Shown here piece after piece: positions 28,127 to 36,818 of a stretch of DNA of 64,000 bases; the stretch's first letter is position 1, and each line of letters starts with the position of its first letter. A model generated the notes under the pieces. It saw nothing but the letters and a program-made list of their open reading frames with translations, had not been told where the DNA came from and searched no databases. Origin of the DNA: a bacterium (GTDB lineage: Bacteria; Vulcanimicrobiota; JABDET01); the NCBI GenBank assembly GCA_021817145.1, contig JAKAVV010000008.1, forward strand, positions 1 to 64,000. The letters run 5' to 3'. The position numbers were made by a program, and so were the translations under genes.

Positions 28127-28741
28127 ATGAAAGAAAAAGTGCTGGCAGTTCCAAGGAACCTATTGTTCGAGATAGGAAGTTTTCAGGGTTTTTCGAAAGA
28201 AAATCCTGAGCAGATTTTTTCTATCTTTGAGAATCAGTCACACTTCATCCCCAGAGAAAAAGCGGAAGAATCCCCTGAATTCAAACAGATTATCCCTTAT
28301 CTTCTGGTCAAGCATCAGGAAAAAATCTTTACTGTAACCCGTCTTTCAGCTCAAGGAGAATCCAGACTTCATGAAAAAGTCTCTATCGGATTAGGGGGGC
28401 ATATTAACTCTAAAGACTTAAAACCAAAAGAAAAGCCATGGGAGTCGGCTTTAAAAAGGGAGATTGAAGAGGAGGTTCTGATTCAAGGGGATTGGAAAGC
28501 AAAATGGATTGGATTTCTTAATGATGATGAAACATCTGTCGGAAAAGCGCATTTCGGAGTTGTTTATGAAATTGAATCTTTTACTGGAACAGTCGAAATT
28601 CTGGAAACGCACAAAATGAAAGGGTGTTTTTTACTTTCGGATGAAGTGGAGCGGCTTTACGACAGAATGGAGTCCTGGAGCCAGTATCTTTTTTCTGCCT
28701 TATGGCAGACGAGTTCAACATCTATGCTCCAAAAATCATGA
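28127..28741 (+). CDS. Nudix-domain phosphoesterase
   Basis: 204 residues with a Nudix fold in the second half: GLGGHIN at about 88-94 and REIEEEV at about 110-116 form an extended Nudix box with more residues than usual between Gly and the REUxEE core. The N-terminal ~60 residues fit a family often annotated as phosphoesterase. AAAAGGAT precedes the ATG. Its stop overlaps the era start (ATGA). Substrate unknown. Confidence 0.82.
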   Translation: MKEKVLAVPRNLLFEIGSFQGFSKENPEQIFSIFENQSHFIPREKAEESPEFKQIIPYLLVKHQEKIFTVTRLSAQGESRLHEKVSIGLGGHINSKDLKPKEKPWESALKREIEEEVLIQGDWKAKWIGFLNDDETSVGKAHFGVVYEIESFTGTVEILETHKMKGCFLLSDEVERLYDRMESWSQYLFSALWQTSSTSMLQKS

Positions 28742-29655
28742 CAAGCCCCACACAATGCGGATTTACTGCTGTTGTCGGGAAACCCAATGTGGGGAAATCC
28801 ACCTTGATCAATCATTTGGTTGGCAGAAAAATAGGAATCACATCCCCAAAACCACAAACAACCAGACAGAGGATTTGGGGGATTAAAACCGTTGGAGCTG
28901 CCCAGATGATTTTTGTGGATACTCCTGGTCTGATCCTGTCCAGAAGTCTTCTTGGAAAAACCATGCTGAATCACTCAAAAGAAGTTTTAAGCGACTGCGA
29001 TCTGGCTCTTTTTGTGGTAGATGCCTCTGATTTTGCTCCTGAAAGCGGGGACAGAACCGCATGGAGAATTTTTGCTTCTGAAATAAAACATCGAGATTCA
29101 ATCCCTCCAGTTTACTTGATTTTAAACAAAGCGGATAAAGTCAAAGACAAAAAAGAGCTCCTCCCTATTATTAAAAATTTCTCGACTCTTGGAAATTTTC
29201 AAGAAGTTTTCCCTGTTTCTGCGCTGAAAGGAGACAATTTGGAAAACCTGGAAGCAGCCATCCTTAAAAATCTTCCTGAAAATCCACATTATTTTCCATC
29301 CTCTGAGCAGGACACGCAAGAAGAAACTTTCAGAATCTCTGAAATCATTCGAGAAAAGATTTTATTTTTAGTCCATCAAGAGGTTCCACATGGAGTGGCT
29401 GTTGCCGTGGAAGAGATCCGTCCAGGAAAAAACCCTGAGACTCTTTACATCAAAGGGACAATCTTTGTTCAGAGGAATTCACATAAAGGAATTCTGGTAG
29501 GAAAAGATGGAAAAATGTTAAAGAAAATCGGAACACTTGCCAGAAAAGAGATCGAATTCGAACTAAAAAAATCGATTTATCTTGATCTCTGGGTAAAAGT
29601 AAACAAAGAATGGCAGGAAAGAGGAGAAATGCTCCGCTATTTAGGGTATGTGTAA
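28738..29655 (+). CDS. era: GTPase Era
   Basis: GTPase that binds 16S rRNA and helps 30S maturation. Start ATG 28738 overlaps the Nudix stop. G1 GKPNVGKST is at 14-22, switch PQTTRQRI, G3 DTPG near 61, G4 NKAD near 126, and a C-terminal KH domain with GILVGKDGKMLKKIG. 305 residues, normal length. An upstream in-frame ATG at 28702 would start inside the Nudix gene and add nothing conserved. Confidence 0.96.
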   Translation: MTSPTQCGFTAVVGKPNVGKSTLINHLVGRKIGITSPKPQTTRQRIWGIKTVGAAQMIFVDTPGLILSRSLLGKTMLNHSKEVLSDCDLALFVVDASDFAPESGDRTAWRIFASEIKHRDSIPPVYLILNKADKVKDKKELLPIIKNFSTLGNFQEVFPVSALKGDNLENLEAAILKNLPENPHYFPSSEQDTQEETFRISEIIREKILFLVHQEVPHGVAVAVEEIRPGKNPETLYIKGTIFVQRNSHKGILVGKDGKMLKKIGTLARKEIEFELKKSIYLDLWVKVNKEWQERGEMLRYLGYV

Positions 29656-29685
29656 GCCTATATCACAAAGTTAGGAGAGACATCA

Positions 29686-30783
29686 ATGAAAATCTCAGGA
29701 TCAAAACTCTGGAACATAACCCTTCATACTCATGAACCTTTTAGAATCGCTTTTGAAACCCTGGATGAATGCCATGGAATTTTGGTAGAACTGATGACAG
29801 ATGAAGGAGTATCAGGGTATGGAGAAGCTTCTCCTGCCCGAAGAATCACAGGTGAAACAGCAGAAGGAGCAGCCCAAGTTTTGAAATCCATTTTAATCCC
29901 AGTGATTCAAGGTATGGATCCTTTTCATCTGGCTGAAATTCATGAAAGAATGGACGAAACCATCCAGGGTAATCCATCGGCAAAAGCAGCCATTGATATG
30001 GCATGTTATGATCTCATGGGGAAAGCAGCAGATAAGCCTGTTGTTTCTCTTCTTGGCAAATCTCCAACCTCGCTTTTAACGGATCACACGATCAGTATTA
30101 AAACTCCTGAAAAACAGGCTGAAATAGCTGAAAAACTGGTCAAAGAGCAGTATAAAATTTTGAAAATCAAACTGGGAGGTTCTCCAGATGAGGATGTTTT
30201 ACGAATAAAAACCATCCGAGAAAAAATCGGACACGAACCAATCTTAAGAGTTGATGCTAATCAAGGGTGGTCAGTTCAAGACGCAGTCACGATTTTAGAC
30301 AAAATCTCTAAGTATCAAATTGAATTGGCAGAGCAGCCTATTCATGGAAAAAATTTAAAGGGACTGGCATGGATTAGAAAACGTTCCCCTATTCCGATTG
30401 CAGCAGATGAAGCAGTACATTCTCCTGAACAAGTTCTTCAAGCCCTTGAGATGGAAGCCTGTGACATCTTCAATATTAAACTAATGAAGTGCGGAGGGAT
30501 CTATCGAGCCAGCCAGATCGCCAGCATTGTTGAAGCAGCTCATCTTTCCTGTATGATTGGAGGGATGATCGCGGAATCCAATCTGGCTGTTTCAGCAGCA
30601 GCCCATTTCTCCGCTTCTCGTTCTGTTGTTCGATATTATGATCTGGACGCCGATCTTCTGCTGAGAGACAAATTGATTAAAAAAGGAGGGCTTGGATTGA
30701 AAAATGGGGGGAGGTTAATCTCTGATTCCCCTGGATTTGGAATTGAGGGGTTTGATTCTAAATTTTTAACCCCTTTTTCATGA
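29686..30783 (+). CDS. Dipeptide epimerase (L-Ala-D/L-Glu epimerase-like, enolase superfamily)
   Basis: 365 residues of the muconate lactonising subgroup. Catalytic Lys pair KxK is at 160-162 (KIKLGG), the metal ligands are Asp190 (RVDANQGW), Glu217 (AEQP) and Asp241 (AADEA), and Lys265/Lys268 is in NIKLMKCGG. The family includes L-Ala-D/L-Glu epimerases used in murein peptide recycling, the most likely role. The stop is followed by 90 bp before the rhodanese gene. Confidence 0.88.
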   Translation: MKISGSKLWNITLHTHEPFRIAFETLDECHGILVELMTDEGVSGYGEASPARRITGETAEGAAQVLKSILIPVIQGMDPFHLAEIHERMDETIQGNPSAKAAIDMACYDLMGKAADKPVVSLLGKSPTSLLTDHTISIKTPEKQAEIAEKLVKEQYKILKIKLGGSPDEDVLRIKTIREKIGHEPILRVDANQGWSVQDAVTILDKISKYQIELAEQPIHGKNLKGLAWIRKRSPIPIAADEAVHSPEQVLQALEMEACDIFNIKLMKCGGIYRASQIASIVEAAHLSCMIGGMIAESNLAVSAAAHFSASRSVVRYYDLDADLLLRDKLIKKGGLGLKNGGRLISDSPGFGIEGFDSKFLTPFS

Positions 30784-30874
30784 CAATAACACAAAAAGAA
30801 GGAAAAAGGAAAAAGAATAAAAACGGCGAATTTTTATAATATAAATCACAAATTATACCCTAAAGGAGGGCAAC

Positions 30875-31279
30875 ATGCAGCAAACAACAACAAAGTTCAG
30901 AACCATCACATTTAATGACTTAAAGGAGAAAGTGCTTCACAGCCACCATGCTCCTGTGTTAATCAATGTGTTAAGCGAGGAGTCTTTCCGAAAATCAAAT
31001 GGCTTAAGACTCCCTGGCAGCCACTGGATCCCGAACACAGAAATGGAAACAAAGGCTCCCTTAATGTTCCCTAAAAACAAAGAGATGGTTGTTTACTGCG
31101 CCAACTTTGAGTGCACTGCCAGTGAAAAAGCGGCGGAGAAACTTCAGAGCATGGGTTATCCTAATGTCTATGTTTATAAAGGCGGAGTCAAAGAATGGAA
31201 AGAAGCAGGACTCCCTATGGAAACCAATGAAGAGGTAACAGGCTGCTGCGGCGGCGCTTCATCCTGCGGCTGCGATTAA
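30875..31279 (+). CDS. Rhodanese-like protein with Cys-rich tail
   Basis: A 134-residue single rhodanese domain, cytoplasmic (no signal peptide). The active-site Cys is Cys75 in the loop CANFECTAS, which has a second Cys at 80. VYVYKGGVKEWKEAGLP is the typical end of the fold. The C-terminus is CCGGASSCGCD with four cysteines, suggesting metal binding or sulfur transfer. GGAGG precedes the ATG, and a strong terminator follows. Confidence 0.9.
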   Translation: MQQTTTKFRTITFNDLKEKVLHSHHAPVLINVLSEESFRKSNGLRLPGSHWIPNTEMETKAPLMFPKNKEMVVYCANFECTASEKAAEKLQSMGYPNVYVYKGGVKEWKEAGLPMETNEEVTGCCGGASSCGCD

Positions 31280-31290
31280 TTTAGTTCAAC

Positions 31291-31320
31291 AAAAGGGGGG
31301 GGATTAAACCCCCTTTTTTT
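31291..31320 (+). terminator. Rho-independent terminator after the rhodanese gene
   Basis: AAAAGGGGGG...CCCCC followed by seven T. It is a GC-rich stem with a short A/T loop, 12 bp after the stop. Confidence 0.9.
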
Positions 31321-31356
31321 GTTGTCTTAAAATAAGCAGTAAAGGAGTTTTACCTA

Positions 31357-32370
31357 TTGAAAGTTCTCCTGAATCTTCAGTACGGTTACTATTTTTTGGA
31401 TCTTACCCTAGAGCATGTTAAGACCCTCCAGTCAAAATTTCCGCAAATCCTTTTTGTTAACCTCGGAAAAGAAAAGGACGGAAAAGAAAAAGACACCTTG
31501 ATTTCTGAAATTGAAGATGCGGATGTGTTAGCGACATGGCCCGTTGAAATTGGAAGATTCAAAAGAATGGGAGAAAAAGCGAAAAAGCTGAAATGGGTTC
31601 AATTTAGTTATGCTGGAGTTTCTCAAGAATATCTAAAAATCGCGCAAGATAATAACTGGATCTCAACCAATGCAAAAGGGATAGCTTCTGAATCTGTATC
31701 CCTCCATGTCTTAAGTTTAATTTTTGCTTTTGAACGGAATCTGAATTTAGCTTTTCAATTACAGCAGGAGAAAAAATGGGATCATCGCTATTTTACAAAG
31801 CAGCCTTTGGGTTTTGAAGGGTTAAAAGAGAAGATCCTGGGTATTGTAGGGCTGGGAAGCATCGGGAAAAATTTGGCTGGAAAAGCTTCTGCGCTTGGAA
31901 TGAGAGTCTGGGGGATCAAAAAAGACATAAATGAATCAATCCCTTCTGTTGAAAAAATTCTCCCCCCCTCGCAGCTCTCTGCTTTACTGAAAGAATCCGA
32001 TATTTTAGTTCTCTGCGCCCCTCTCTTAGAAGAAACTTCTTGCCTATTAGGGGAACCCGAGTTCAATCAAATGAAAAGAACCGCTTATTTGATCAATGTC
32101 GCAAGAGGGGGGCTGATCGATGAAAAAGCATTGATGAATGCCCTTCAGAAAGGGAAAATAGCAGGAGCTGCTCTAGATGTGGCGCAAAAAGAACCCTTGG
32201 CTCCAGAAAGCCTATTGTATCAAACCCCAAACTTAATCTTAACCCCGCATATTGCCGGACTTGACCGACACTATACGGATTCACTTGTGGATCTAATTAC
32301 AGAGAATCTAAAATTATTTCTAGAAAATAAAAGCTTAAAGAACCAGATAGATTATTCAAAAGGATATTAA
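31357..32370 (+). CDS. D-2-hydroxyacid dehydrogenase family
   Basis: NAD(P)-dependent oxidoreductase of 337 residues. The Rossmann motif GLGSIG is at about 165-170; the catalytic triad is Arg in NVARGGLID (about 250), Glu in AQKEPL (about 279) and His in TPHIAG (about 298). Start is TTG 31357, supported by AAAGGAG nine bases upstream; no ATG fits the N-terminus. It lies after a terminator and so has its own transcription unit. Substrate unknown. Confidence 0.9.
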   Translation: MKVLLNLQYGYYFLDLTLEHVKTLQSKFPQILFVNLGKEKDGKEKDTLISEIEDADVLATWPVEIGRFKRMGEKAKKLKWVQFSYAGVSQEYLKIAQDNNWISTNAKGIASESVSLHVLSLIFAFERNLNLAFQLQQEKKWDHRYFTKQPLGFEGLKEKILGIVGLGSIGKNLAGKASALGMRVWGIKKDINESIPSVEKILPPSQLSALLKESDILVLCAPLLEETSCLLGEPEFNQMKRTAYLINVARGGLIDEKALMNALQKGKIAGAALDVAQKEPLAPESLLYQTPNLILTPHIAGLDRHYTDSLVDLITENLKLFLENKSLKNQIDYSKGY

Positions 32371-32431
32371 GAAAGGAATTCCATGGTTGAGAAAGAACTG
32401 ATTTAAGAAATTCAATTCGCGGAGGGGTATT

Positions 32432-33781
32432 GTGAAAAAAATCGTCATTTCTTTCTTGTCACTGATTTTAGGAGCTGTCCTATTTGCTGGCTGCCGGAGT
32501 ATTCCTCCGCCTGCTGGTTCTGGTATTCCAACCGGAACAAGCAGTAGTTCGTCCTCTTCACCCTCTTCATCTTCCGCATTTTTTAACTCTGTAGCCATTA
32601 GCCCTGGGGGAACCTCTGCAGCAGTGGCTGTTGGGTTACAGCCAAATTCAGGACAAGGAGTTATTCTCGTGAGCAGTGGAGGACCAGGAACTTGTGGGAA
32701 CACTTCTGGACATTTCCCCTGCGGCACGTGGAAACAACCCACCTCACTCCCTTCTTCTTTCAACCCTTTGCAAGCTGTTACTTTTGATTTAGACAGCAGT
32801 GATTCTGATTCCAATGTTCTGGCAGTTGGCCAGAACAACACTATTTTAACAAGCACTGATGGAGGGGAGACATGGACCGCTCCTCCCAGCACTTTTACTT
32901 GCTCCACAAATACTTCTGTTACTTTAACCAATGTCAATCTCAATGGAGCAAGCATTTTTGGACAAGTAGGGAACCCTGCTGTTATAGTCGGCAATACTTT
33001 TCAAGACCCCTGTTTAGAAAATGCCTCAATTGGGCTTATCGCAGCTGCTTCTAACCCTAATTTCCCCTACACAAACTGGCAAATTATCGATCACTATGCT
33101 GTCAATGGCACGCTTCAACCTATTCCCAGCGCAAATTTCACGGGAGTAAGCTTTACGCAAGGTGGAAGTAATTCCAATTTTGTTCTAGTCGTAGGATATA
33201 ACAGTTCGTACGGATATATTTTTCAGGGGAACACAACAACCGGTTTAACGAACAATCTCAACAATCCATCCAATAATCCATGGTCATTGTCCTCCCCTCC
33301 AATTTCTGGGGTTCAATTCAATGGCGCAGCTCTTGCCCCTCCTGGGAGCGGAGGGAGCAGCGGGGGAATTGCTGTCGGAAACAACGGTGTTATTTACATG
33401 AATCCTGCAATAGGTTCAACGAATTCTACCTGGACACAGGTTCCAACTTCTGATTTGCCAGCTCAAGCTCAAACAGCCACTTTTACAGGAGTCCATTTTT
33501 CTTCTGGAACCACGACTGCAGCGGTTGTCACAGGATACGATGGAACCCCAAACAATCCTGTTATTCTGTACATCACCAGCTGCTGTGATGCAAGTATTTT
33601 ATCTGCCCAAAACATCTCACTTGTAACTCCCAACATTGCGAATCTTACAGGCTTATTCGGGGTATGGGGGAATCCCAATGGAGCGACTCTTGCTGTGGGA
33701 TCGAATGGATTTATCCTGGAAAATGACAATGGAGGAAGCAGCAGCCCAGAACCATGGTTCCAAGTTAATCCAGTGCCTTAA
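32432..33781 (+). CDS. Lipoprotein with Asp-box (BNR-like) repeats
   Basis: A 449-residue exported lipoprotein. Signal peptide with lipobox LFAGC (Cys near 21), then a Pro/Ser linker with a run of Ser. The body is built of beta-strand repeats like those of sialidase/photosystem-stability propellers, with one clear Asp box (STDGGETWT) and repeated AVGxNG motifs. Start is GTG 32432 after GGAGGGG. Its TAA shares TTAA with the stop of the convergent HIT gene. Ligand unknown. Confidence 0.75.
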   Translation: MKKIVISFLSLILGAVLFAGCRSIPPPAGSGIPTGTSSSSSSSPSSSSAFFNSVAISPGGTSAAVAVGLQPNSGQGVILVSSGGPGTCGNTSGHFPCGTWKQPTSLPSSFNPLQAVTFDLDSSDSDSNVLAVGQNNTILTSTDGGETWTAPPSTFTCSTNTSVTLTNVNLNGASIFGQVGNPAVIVGNTFQDPCLENASIGLIAAASNPNFPYTNWQIIDHYAVNGTLQPIPSANFTGVSFTQGGSNSNFVLVVGYNSSYGYIFQGNTTTGLTNNLNNPSNNPWSLSSPPISGVQFNGAALAPPGSGGSSGGIAVGNNGVIYMNPAIGSTNSTWTQVPTSDLPAQAQTATFTGVHFSSGTTTAAVVTGYDGTPNNPVILYITSCCDASILSAQNISLVTPNIANLTGLFGVWGNPNGATLAVGSNGFILENDNGGSSSPEPWFQVNPVP

Positions 33782-34296
33782 GTGGATTTGTCCTTCTCCA
33801 AAAGAAAAACTCTCTCCGCTTTAAACAAAGGAACAAGCTTGCGATAAACTTCTGAAAGGTTCTGGCTGATCACCTTTGATTTGCCGATGACAGGTAAAAA
33901 GTTTGTATCCCCTGTCCATCGAGGAACAACATGGAGATGTAGGTGCTCAGCAATCCCTGCTCCTGCTGCTTTCCCTAAGTTCATCCCCACGTTAAACCCT
34001 TCGGGATGAAACACCTCTTTTAAAACTCGCAGTGATAAGCGGCTCATTTCCTGCAGTTCGCTCCATTCCTCATCCCTCAACTTGTCGGGATCTGCTAAAT
34101 GGCGGTTAGGAGCAATCATCAAATGCCCGTCATTATAGGGGTAAAGATTTAATAATGCAAAACAGTTCTCCCCTCGCAGTAGGATGAAATTTTTCTTGTC
34201 CCTCTTTTCTTTAAATTTCGAGCAGAAAATACATTTCTTATCCTTTCTCTTGCTCAGCAAATAAGAGGAGCGCCAGGGAGCATAAAGATGCTCCAT
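33778..34296 (-). CDS. HIT family hydrolase/phosphorylase
   Basis: A 172-residue nucleotide-binding protein with His triad H118-L-H120-L-H122 (HLHLHVVPRW) and zinc-type CIFC at 22-25. It begins LYAPWRSSYL, as in Ap4A phosphorylase-like HIT proteins. Likely acts on dinucleoside polyphosphates or nucleotidyl substrates. Two bases separate it from the LolA-like gene upstream on the same strand. Confidence 0.9.
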   Translation of the reverse strand: MEHLYAPWRSSYLLSKRKDKKCIFCSKFKEKRDKKNFILLRGENCFALLNLYPYNDGHLMIAPNRHLADPDKLRDEEWSELQEMSRLSLRVLKEVFHPEGFNVGMNLGKAAGAGIAEHLHLHVVPRWTGDTNFLPVIGKSKVISQNLSEVYRKLVPLFKAERVFLLEKDKST

Positions 34297-34298
34297 TT

Positions 34299-35246
34299 TT
34301 ACGGCATATCTCCAGCCTGCACATATTTTGTAAACGGAAGGCTGATCTGAGGGGGCTGGAAAAGTTCAACAGGCAGCTGATCATTCACACTGACTTTTGA
34401 ATACACGACCATTCCTGCTAAAGTTCCCGGACCTTTTCTATGTTTAAACCAGTTCTCATATCTTTCAATCAACATCGGAATCCAATATCCATTGGGGAGC
34501 AAAACGGGGTTTTTATAATACAGGGTAACCTTATAAAGAACAGTCTTCTCTACTGTCAGATTACCGCCGCTGGTTACAATTTCTGTGGATCTTTTTTGCC
34601 CCTCGCTGAAAGCCTGAACCTTGCAGATATAATGCCGCTTCGCATCAATCCATATCTTAATCATATCTTCTTTTTCCCATGGATCGGTTCGATTCATGAG
34701 TCCAATAATATATCTCTTGTCTCCATAATGATCCTGAACTCCCAGATAAGTAAGAACAACATCTCTTGGAGGGACAGGAAGCATTAAGCCGAAGGGAAGG
34801 AACCGATTATTTGAAACATACGGAGTATCCACCGATTCAGCCAAAGGATAATCATACCCATTTTTCATGGTATAAACAAATTTTCCCGTATGAATAATCA
34901 CAAATTTTTGTCTTCGAACACCTGGTTGAATGAGATGGAACTCATATCTCAAATAGTATGGACGGCTCCAGAACAACCTCCCCTTCATCAAAGGGGTCAA
35001 ATCGTCCGGATGAGTGGTCAGGATATATTTAGGCGACTGATTGATTCTAACATAGAAATCCGCCGTAAAATTCCTAATTTCAGGAGCAAAAGAAGCCCTG
35101 TAAATCCTTGAAAAAATTAGTTTCGCCTTTGCTTCATCATTGATTACAGAAGCTTTCGCAGGATACAGGAGCAGAAGAAAAAAAGAGGAAACTATTATTA
35201 CAAAAACTATGATTGGCATAATTGGCGCAATTTTTTTTCTACTCAT
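34299..35246 (-). CDS. Exported LolA-like (outer-membrane lipoprotein sorting-like) protein
   Basis: 315 residues from ATG 35246; an upstream in-frame start at 35387 lacks support. The signal anchor is about 9-30 (IMPIIVFVIIVSSFFLLLLYPAKA). The mature part (ADFYVRINQS..., MKGRLFWSRPYYLRYEF, KIWIDAKRHYICKVQ, KVTLYYKNPVLLPNGYWIP) has the beta-strand pattern of LolA/LppX-fold proteins that carry lipid or lipoprotein across the periplasm. Fold assignment is by pattern only. Its 5' end overlaps the divergent gene by 38 bp. Confidence 0.6.
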   Translation of the reverse strand: MSRKKIAPIMPIIVFVIIVSSFFLLLLYPAKASVINDEAKAKLIFSRIYRASFAPEIRNFTADFYVRINQSPKYILTTHPDDLTPLMKGRLFWSRPYYLRYEFHLIQPGVRRQKFVIIHTGKFVYTMKNGYDYPLAESVDTPYVSNNRFLPFGLMLPVPPRDVVLTYLGVQDHYGDKRYIIGLMNRTDPWEKEDMIKIWIDAKRHYICKVQAFSEGQKRSTEIVTSGGNLTVEKTVLYKVTLYYKNPVLLPNGYWIPMLIERYENWFKHRKGPGTLAGMVVYSKVSVNDQLPVELFQPPQISLPFTKYVQAGDMP

Positions 35247-36747
35247 AACACTTCTTAGTTTATCTTCCTTTCGCAAAAAAAGAAATAAACAAATTGTAAA
35301 CTTCTGGATCATTATCCTCCTTATCCTTTTTTCAACCTCTGCTCTTCTTGCTCCTACTGTTTTCTCTTCTCCTACCCCCCACTCCATATATTATCAGAAA
35401 ATTCAAAATACCCCCCTTTTCCCTGGAGTTGACACTCTTGCTTTAGGACGCCTTTCAAATTTTGGCGAAGTGTTAGGAGTATGCCAGCATACAATGAACC
35501 ATGCTTATTTTTATCTTTATCGTTTGAAAGGGAAAAAATTGAAAAAAATAGGGACCCGCTATCCCCTGCCCCCTAAAACAGAACCTGTTTTTGCTTTTAT
35601 AAAGAGAAGGCTTTGGATCTGTCTGGGGCAGGATGAAATTGCAGATCTAACTTATGAAAACCACGAATGGAAAAAGATACGATCATTCAAGACAGGCAGC
35701 CTTGTAATGGGTATCGCCAATTTTCATGGTAAGATTGTTTTAGCCCTTGCAGGAAAACCAGGATGGTCAACCTTATTTCTGTATTCAACATCAGGCAAAA
35801 AACTCTGGACAGAAAAAAGAAGGTGGAATGCGCGGGCATACAGCTTTGGGGTTACAGGGAACAACTTATGGGTTAGTGTCAATCACTGGGATGGGTTGAC
35901 AGCTCGAATTCTTCATTTTCATTTTGTCCCAGAGCAAAATGAATTTCATTTAATCTGCCAGCAGCAAACCAGCACTTTTAAAACAGGGGAAATCATCCTT
36001 GATGGAGCAGGCATCCTACATCATCAGCCCTATATGGCTGCAACAGTTTGGGGATTTACTCCATTTGGGCTTTTAGCAAAACAAGTTCTTTTTAATGCCA
36101 ATGCTAGAATCTTAAATAAAATCTTAATGGTTTTCCCTTTTCATTCTTCTTTTCTTTCCGCTGTTTTAACTACATCCCGAGCATTGGAATTTGCAGAAGA
36201 ATTCCATCCCACAAGAGAGATCGTTCTTCCTGATTCTATTGCTGTATGGGGGATCAAACAAATTCCGCATTCCTCTACCCCTCTTTCTCTGGGTTTTGAC
36301 CCAGAAGGACTGAAAAATTTCATGAATCAACCTCTGCCAAAACCAGCAGGGACTCCAAAAACCGCTTTTAATCCGCTTCCTTATCGCTCAAAACTCCTGC
36401 CCTGGCAGTGGAAGTCATGGAAAAAATTAATGGACACAACTGGACAGGATGGGATTGCTGGAATTTCTGGACCTGATTACCCTCTTGCACATGGATGGGA
36501 TGCCATTTCAGATCCTAACCCCAGACATACAGTCTGGGCAAATGCTGCCACACCAAGAGATTATTTAACAGGAAAAGTGAAAGGAACAGTTTGGCCCTAT
36601 ATTCCTTTTGATACCCATCCAAGGGTTATCCTCTGCGAAAGATGTCATCCTTTAAGAAGAGGAACTTACCCTTTTTGGTGTATGTACAATGTCATGATCA
36701 AAGGGAATAAATTAACCCCTGACGGGATGAGGGTCCCTCCCCGATAA
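35209..36747 (+). CDS. Unknown exported protein with a C-terminal CxxCH haem motif
   Basis: 512 residues from ATG 35209. Two hydrophobic segments (about 2-18 and 29-46, the second ending like a signal peptide at SALLAPTVFSS) precede a long beta-rich domain with propeller-like repeats. The C-terminal ~100 residues are distinct and contain CERCH near 476, a c-type haem site, followed by PLRRGTYPFWCMYNV. It is followed at 71 bp by resB and ccsA, the haem-ligation machinery, which supports real haem attachment. I do not know the family. The start is uncertain because this end overlaps the divergent LolA-like gene; an upstream TTG (35140) reads mostly through that gene. Confidence 0.6.
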   Translation: MIGIIGAIFFLLITLLSLSSFRKKRNKQIVNFWIIILLILFSTSALLAPTVFSSPTPHSIYYQKIQNTPLFPGVDTLALGRLSNFGEVLGVCQHTMNHAYFYLYRLKGKKLKKIGTRYPLPPKTEPVFAFIKRRLWICLGQDEIADLTYENHEWKKIRSFKTGSLVMGIANFHGKIVLALAGKPGWSTLFLYSTSGKKLWTEKRRWNARAYSFGVTGNNLWVSVNHWDGLTARILHFHFVPEQNEFHLICQQQTSTFKTGEIILDGAGILHHQPYMAATVWGFTPFGLLAKQVLFNANARILNKILMVFPFHSSFLSAVLTTSRALEFAEEFHPTREIVLPDSIAVWGIKQIPHSSTPLSLGFDPEGLKNFMNQPLPKPAGTPKTAFNPLPYRSKLLPWQWKSWKKLMDTTGQDGIAGISGPDYPLAHGWDAISDPNPRHTVWANAATPRDYLTGKVKGTVWPYIPFDTHPRVILCERCHPLRRGTYPFWCMYNVMIKGNKLTPDGMRVPPR

Positions 36748-36818
36748 AACCAAATTCAAAATGCAATTTAAAAGATAAAAGGGTTTTCACCTTTGCAAAT
36801 GGAAAACTGAGCACGAAT

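Noticed and set aside
28702-28737. Upstream ATG for era
   Set aside because: The extra 12 codons lie in the Nudix gene and are not part of Era; ATG 28738 makes a typical ATGA coupling.
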